Origin: Tridacna crocea
Lineage: Eukaryota; Mollusca; Bivalvia; Cardiida; Cardiidae
Assembly (NCBI GenBank): GCA_943736015.1
Contig: OX031057.1
Coordinates: 39,332,501 to 39,396,500 of the forward strand
Length of the DNA: 64,000 nt
Direction: 5' to 3'
The notes below the pieces were generated by a model. The model was not told the origin of the DNA. It was given only the letters and a program-made list of their open reading frames with translations, and ran no database searches. Position numbers and translations under genes: made by a program. The stretch's first letter is position 1, and each line of letters begins with the position of its first letter. Of this stretch, positions 39,701-45,700 are shown in pieces.

Positions 39701-42700
39701 CTATAGGCTAGTAGTTCTACGAATTTTATCTATTGAGCCGGATGAACCGAGCTTGATTAAGTTTCATAATTCGAAGCACCAACCATCTATTCTATTTATC
39801 CTGTTTCTCAAATTTGATCCCTATCACACTAAATTGAATATTTAGATTGAGAAACAATAATGGCAACATCTTTTTAACAATAAACAAACATGAAGAACTG
39901 TTTATTTAAAACATCCTATACCGCACATTCGCAGCTCTACGATAGTGATGATGAATGATGTCATGAACGTGACGTTTACCCGCGGAAAAAAGTTGTGTCG
40001 AATGGAGACAAGATGTTTTTGTTTATAGTATTTAAACATGCCAGAAAACCAAAATAATCGAGCAATTGATCCATGAATGTAATAACGAGGTTATTACACG
40101 GCTGATGAGGGCCGGAGAATATCGGCCCTCCACCTCGAAATCTGCCCTCGGGCTAAAGCCCTCGGGGCAGATATCAAGGTGGCGGGCCGATATCACTCTC
40201 CGGCCCTCATCAGCCGTGTAATAACCTCTAATTATTCAACATAAAATCCCAGTAATTCACCACATTGTATGTTTTATCACAACACTCTGTGAGCAAAGTT
40301 TCTATGCATGTTCAACTTCTGTATTTATTCCTATTTTCATCATTATAGCAGTTGAATCATAAAAGCCAGTGCACCTATCAATCCTTGCCTGATGTACGGT
40401 TTTCCTGTACTTTGCACCTCAACCTCTCAAAGCCAAAAGCATGCAAGTAATTGTATCTGTATCAAACCTTGCCTTGTCAAAAGGTTTAACCAATTACCAC
40501 ACAATCCCTACTTTTGACGCCCCTAAGAAAAAAGCCTTTAGAAAACATTGTGGGAAAAGGAGAAAATGCTGGTAACCAGCATTTTCTCGCTTTCCCACAA
40601 TGTTTTCTACCCTTCACAAAACAAATTTCAAATTTTCGGTCACTTTTATTTTGTAGTCTGCAAATGCTTTTAATTTGAACCAGTCTAAAATATTGTTGTT
40701 TGGTAATGAGTTAACCCATTACCACACCCCAAAATTTAGACCTATCCAAATTGAAAGCATTTGCAGACAGCAATTTCAAAGTGGCTCAAATGGTGCAATT
40801 TTGCTAAGATAGGGTAGAAGACTGTGGGAAAAGGAGAAAATGCTGGTTACCAGCATTTTCTTCTTTTCCTACAATGCTTTCAAAAGGCTTCTTTCTAAGA
40901 GTCGTTAAAAGTCGGGATTGTGTGGTAAAGAGTTAACCCTTACCACACATTCCCAAGTGTTAATGAACTTGAGGAGGAAGCCCATTGAAATCATTGAAAG
41001 AAACGAAGGAAATACTGGTAACAGGCATTTTCTCCTTTCCCCAAAATGTTTTCTACTCCATCAATGACAAATTTCATCACCTGAGTCATATTTATATTTT
41101 GGTGTACAAAAGGGACTTGGGGTTGAACACCAAAAATTAAAATTCAGTTGGAGGTTGGAAGTTGGGTATTGGGTGGGGCGTTTCCTTCTATCATTCATTT
41201 ATTCGTGATAGCGAGAGATTGAGGGAGCCCTGACCCATAGATAATACAGGATACATCTAATCTGGTTGGGTTGGGATGATAAATAGTATGGAAAAAGGGG
41301 CCAGGATGGGAAAGTTAACCTTTACCACACGGTGACGAGTTTTGACGCCCCAAAGAAAGATGCCTTTTGAAAAGAATGTGGGAAAAGGAGAAAATGCTGG
41401 TAACCAGCATTTTCTCCTTTTCCCACAATATTTTCTACTCTATCAAAGAACAATTGCAGCATTTGATCTAGATTGAAATTGGCGTCTGCAACTGCTTTCA
41501 ATTTGGACAAGGCTAGAATCTTGTCGTCTGGTAATGGGTTAAATTAGTCTACAGGCAAGTGCAACAGACATACAATATTATTAATGTTTTAAATGTTTCT
41601 TCTGTGTTTTTAACATAAACTATAGTATACATGTATACTTACAATTTCCTGTCTCAGGGATAACAGGGGCAGCTGTGGGTCCAGCAGTTGTACGAGGCAC
41701 GGGGGTTGATGATAAGGCAGTGCAGCCCACACCCACATCCTCTGAATGGGTACAGTCACTCTGACCCCACCCTCCAAACTGACAGTCAACAAGTCTATCT
41801 TCTAATGCATCACATGTGACATCATCCATCCAAATTTCTCCACTTCCTGGACCATAAACATTGGCACTGAGAACGGTAGCCCCAGAGGTCCTAGAAGGGT
41901 AAGATAATCAGGAACCAGTGTTTTTACATTAATCCATTACCAAATGACAAAATTTTAGTTTTGCCTATATCGAAAGCATTTGCAGACGACAAAATAAAAG
42001 TGACTGAAACTTTGAAATTTGTTTTGTCAAGGGTAGAAAACATTGTGGGAAAAGGATAAAATGCTGGTTTTCCAAAGGCGTCTTTCTCAGGGTCGTCAAA
42101 TGTAGGGATTGTGTGGAAATGGATTAAGCTCTAACTCTTTACTACACCGTATAAATAGTCAAAGCATCTGCTGACAACGAAAATTGAACCCGACTCAAAT
42201 TAATAGATTAGCCCTGAAAAGGTTAGAAAATATTGTGGGAAAAGGAAAAAATTCTGTTAACTAGCATTTTCTCCTTTTCCCCCGTTTTCAATTCATAAGC
42301 TTATTCTGAAGAGTGTATGAAATACCGGTATGTGATTGTTTGGTACAGGGAGATAACTCTTTACAAAACAACTGAAAGCATTTGCAGACGACAAAATAAA
42401 TGTGATTAAAAAATTGAAACTTTTCCTTTGGTTGCCAGCATTTTCTCCTTTTCCAACACTATTTTCAGAGGGCTTCTTCAGGGATTGTTTGGTAATATGT
42501 TGAAGAATCGAGTTAACTCAACACACATGTTTAACTCTTTACCACACAAGAAAATTTTAGACTGGTCCAAAATGAAAGCATTTGCAGATGACAAAATAAA
42601 GGTGACTGAAAAACAGAAATTTGTCCTGGAAAGGGTAGAAAACACTGTGGGAAAAGGAGAAAATGCTGGTTATCAGCATTTTCTCCTTTCCCCACAGTGT

Positions 42701-45700
42701 TTTCAAAAGGCTTCTTCCTCAAGGGCGTCAAAAGTAGGGATTGTGTGGTAATGGGTTAATCTTGATTAAGATCTCAATAAGTGCAGTAATTGTAGGGTTG
42801 TATTCGTCCACAGTTTCTCAGCCAAGCTATCAATGTAGATCAAAAATCAGACAACCAGCCATGTGCAGACTGGTCTTTGACAAAAAAAAACCCAAAATTT
42901 TTTAACTTGCTAAAAGTAAAAGTTTTTGCAATTGAGAAAGTTTCAATGGGACTCAAAATAAGAGTAGACTACCTTTGGACAAGTAGAAAATATCGTGAGA
43001 ACAGCGTTCTTATCATGTTTTCAAAATGCATTCTTCTTTAGAGTCAATTAAAATTTAGGGCCAGTCCGGGTGGTTCAGTGGTGAGCGTGTCAGAATCATG
43101 ACCTGGTGGTTGTGAGTTTGATACCCGGTTGAGGCGAAATTTTTTCCGGCATATTTTTGCCTCTCACCTCTGCTGAAGCATGTGAGAAAAGTAGTCGGTG
43201 GCTATGGAAAGAAAGTTGTGTTTGTATTGGTATGAGAAAGCCAGGAAACACATGTGCGTCACCAACCGCCATGATATGACATTAGCTGTTAAAGTGGTAT
43301 TAAACCCTAATGCAACCAACCAACTGAAATTTAGAATTGTTTGATCAAGAGTTAGAAAAAAAAACCTTCCAAGACTCAGAGGTCATGGTGTTGTATTCTT
43401 CACTCAGATGTTTTAAGTTTGAGTCCTGCTGATAGAATTTCTAACTACTAGCAAAACAACTTGAAAACTTAAGTATAAATAAGATACCACTGTTACACAG
43501 ATTTGATTTCTGTGGTAAATAAGGCCAATCATGTGCTAATCCTTTACCAGATTATCCCATTTTAATGACCTCAAGTAGGAGGGGTTTGGGGAATATTTTG
43601 GGAAAAGGAAGGACCACTGGTAATTTGGTAACACACATTTTCTTCTTTCCTGCATGTTTTCTACCTAAAATGATAATTTCTTGCCGTAATTCGTGTAATT
43701 TGTTGTCACTGAATGGTTAAAACTGAACAGTTCCAAAATTTTTAATTGTTGTGTGGTGAAGCGTTAAGATGTTTTTTTTGCGCTATATGTGTTTACCCTT
43801 TACCACACAATGCCAACTTTTACCAACTTTAAGAAAGAAGACTTGACTTTTGAAAACATTGTAAGAAAAGGAGAAAATGCTGGTAACCAGCACTTTCTCC
43901 TTTATCCACAATGTTTTCCACGGTATCAAAAACGGCATCCATAAATTCAGCCACATTTTTTTAATGTTGGCATATGTTATGGATTTAGACAAGTATGATT
44001 ATTTTTGTGTGTAGTAAAGGGTTAAATAGTGTTGAAAGTGGAGTAAAACAACAAAGAAATAGAATTTACTACTTACGAATGTCCTAACTGCCGACAGACA
44101 ACTATTGCTTCATTTACTTGAAACCTGTCATCACAGACTGTCCCCCATGTATTATTGTGATAAACTTCCACTCGACCATGTGTGCTATTACTGCCAGGCC
44201 CAGCAAGTCTGATATCACCTGGTCAAAGTAAAAACAGAGGTACAGCTCTTTAACAATTTATAACACAATTCTGAGTTTATAAAAGCTCTTGAAAAAAGAC
44301 TTGAAAACATTGTAGAAAAAAGGAGAAAATACTGGTAAACAGAATTTTCTCCTTTTTCCACAGTGTTTCTATCCTATTAAAGACAAAGCCAAACATTTGA
44401 GCCACAACTCAATTGTCAACTACTGTATTGCTTTTAATTTATGAATGACTGATTGCAGAGCTCAAGATAGAGGGAGTGATTTTGATTTCAAAATTGAAAA
44501 TATTAATTATTCCTTGCCAAACCTTATGTTGTGGGTACTCATTATAATCGTCTCATCGAGACGATTCTAATGAGTACCCACAACATAGGGTTTTGGAAGA
44601 GAAATAACGGATTTAGAATAGCATCACCCCCTTTTATCTGAAGCTCTGTGATTGTATGGTGTTTAATGTGTTTACTTCAATTATATCGCGGCAGCCTGTG
44701 CACCTATCCATGCTTTTCTGGAGTGTCCACTGCTAATAATGATTGCCAAAACAATGGTCAGCCTTGGGAGAGGAATGAATGTTGTGGCAGTGACTATCCT
44801 CAATCCTCAGAAAGAAGTTTGTCGACCAAGGATTGTAAGTAGAGATCCAACGACCCCCTGTTCCCAAGTCCTGTATGTTTACCAACTGACCTACCAGGGC
44901 TTGACTTTCAATCTAAAGCTATGGTCACTTTCACGATCATGCACATAGTTGTCCATAGTTGATTCCAAGCCTAGTCTGCTGTACTGCTACTATGGTCAAC
45001 TACATTGTAGTATGATTAACTACGCTAAACTATGCATAAACTACATCTTAAGTATGCACAACTACGTTAAAGTAAGGTCATCTCCATAAAGCTTCGGTAA
45101 AACATTGTGGTTGTATTGGTCAGTACAGGTAGGCTGCAGTCATTGTCTTAATTGATGTAAAAATGAACTACTTTAAAACAAATTAATCATTAAAAGAATA
45201 TAATTATTAATAGGTAAATAATTAACAATATTAAATTACTTTTTAATTACATGAAGCAAAGTATGCAACAAATAAACCTTTTTATGCCGTAATTATTTTT
45301 ACCTTGGAGTATAAAATTTACCATTGGTCATCACCTAAAAATGTGTTGCCAGGCCATTCATGAATAATAAACTGTTAAAATGGAAAAATCCTGTACCAAA
45401 AATGTCGAAATTGTAAGACTTTTTAAAGGTGATATTAAATGTTGCTCAAATGCTGGAACTGGTCTGTAAAAGGGAAGAAAACTGTGTGGAAAAAGAATAA
45501 AAAGCCAATATTTTTCTCTTATTCCCACAATGTTTTCAAAAACTCTGTGTTTCAGGGTCGTCGAAAGTCAAGATTATACAAAAAAGGATTGTATGACAAA
45601 GAAGTAATCAGCAGTACATACATCATAGCTGTGTTTTTTACATTTTATCGAATAAAAAGATCTACTTCGTTCTTTAATTCTTTACCAAACAACAAACAAA

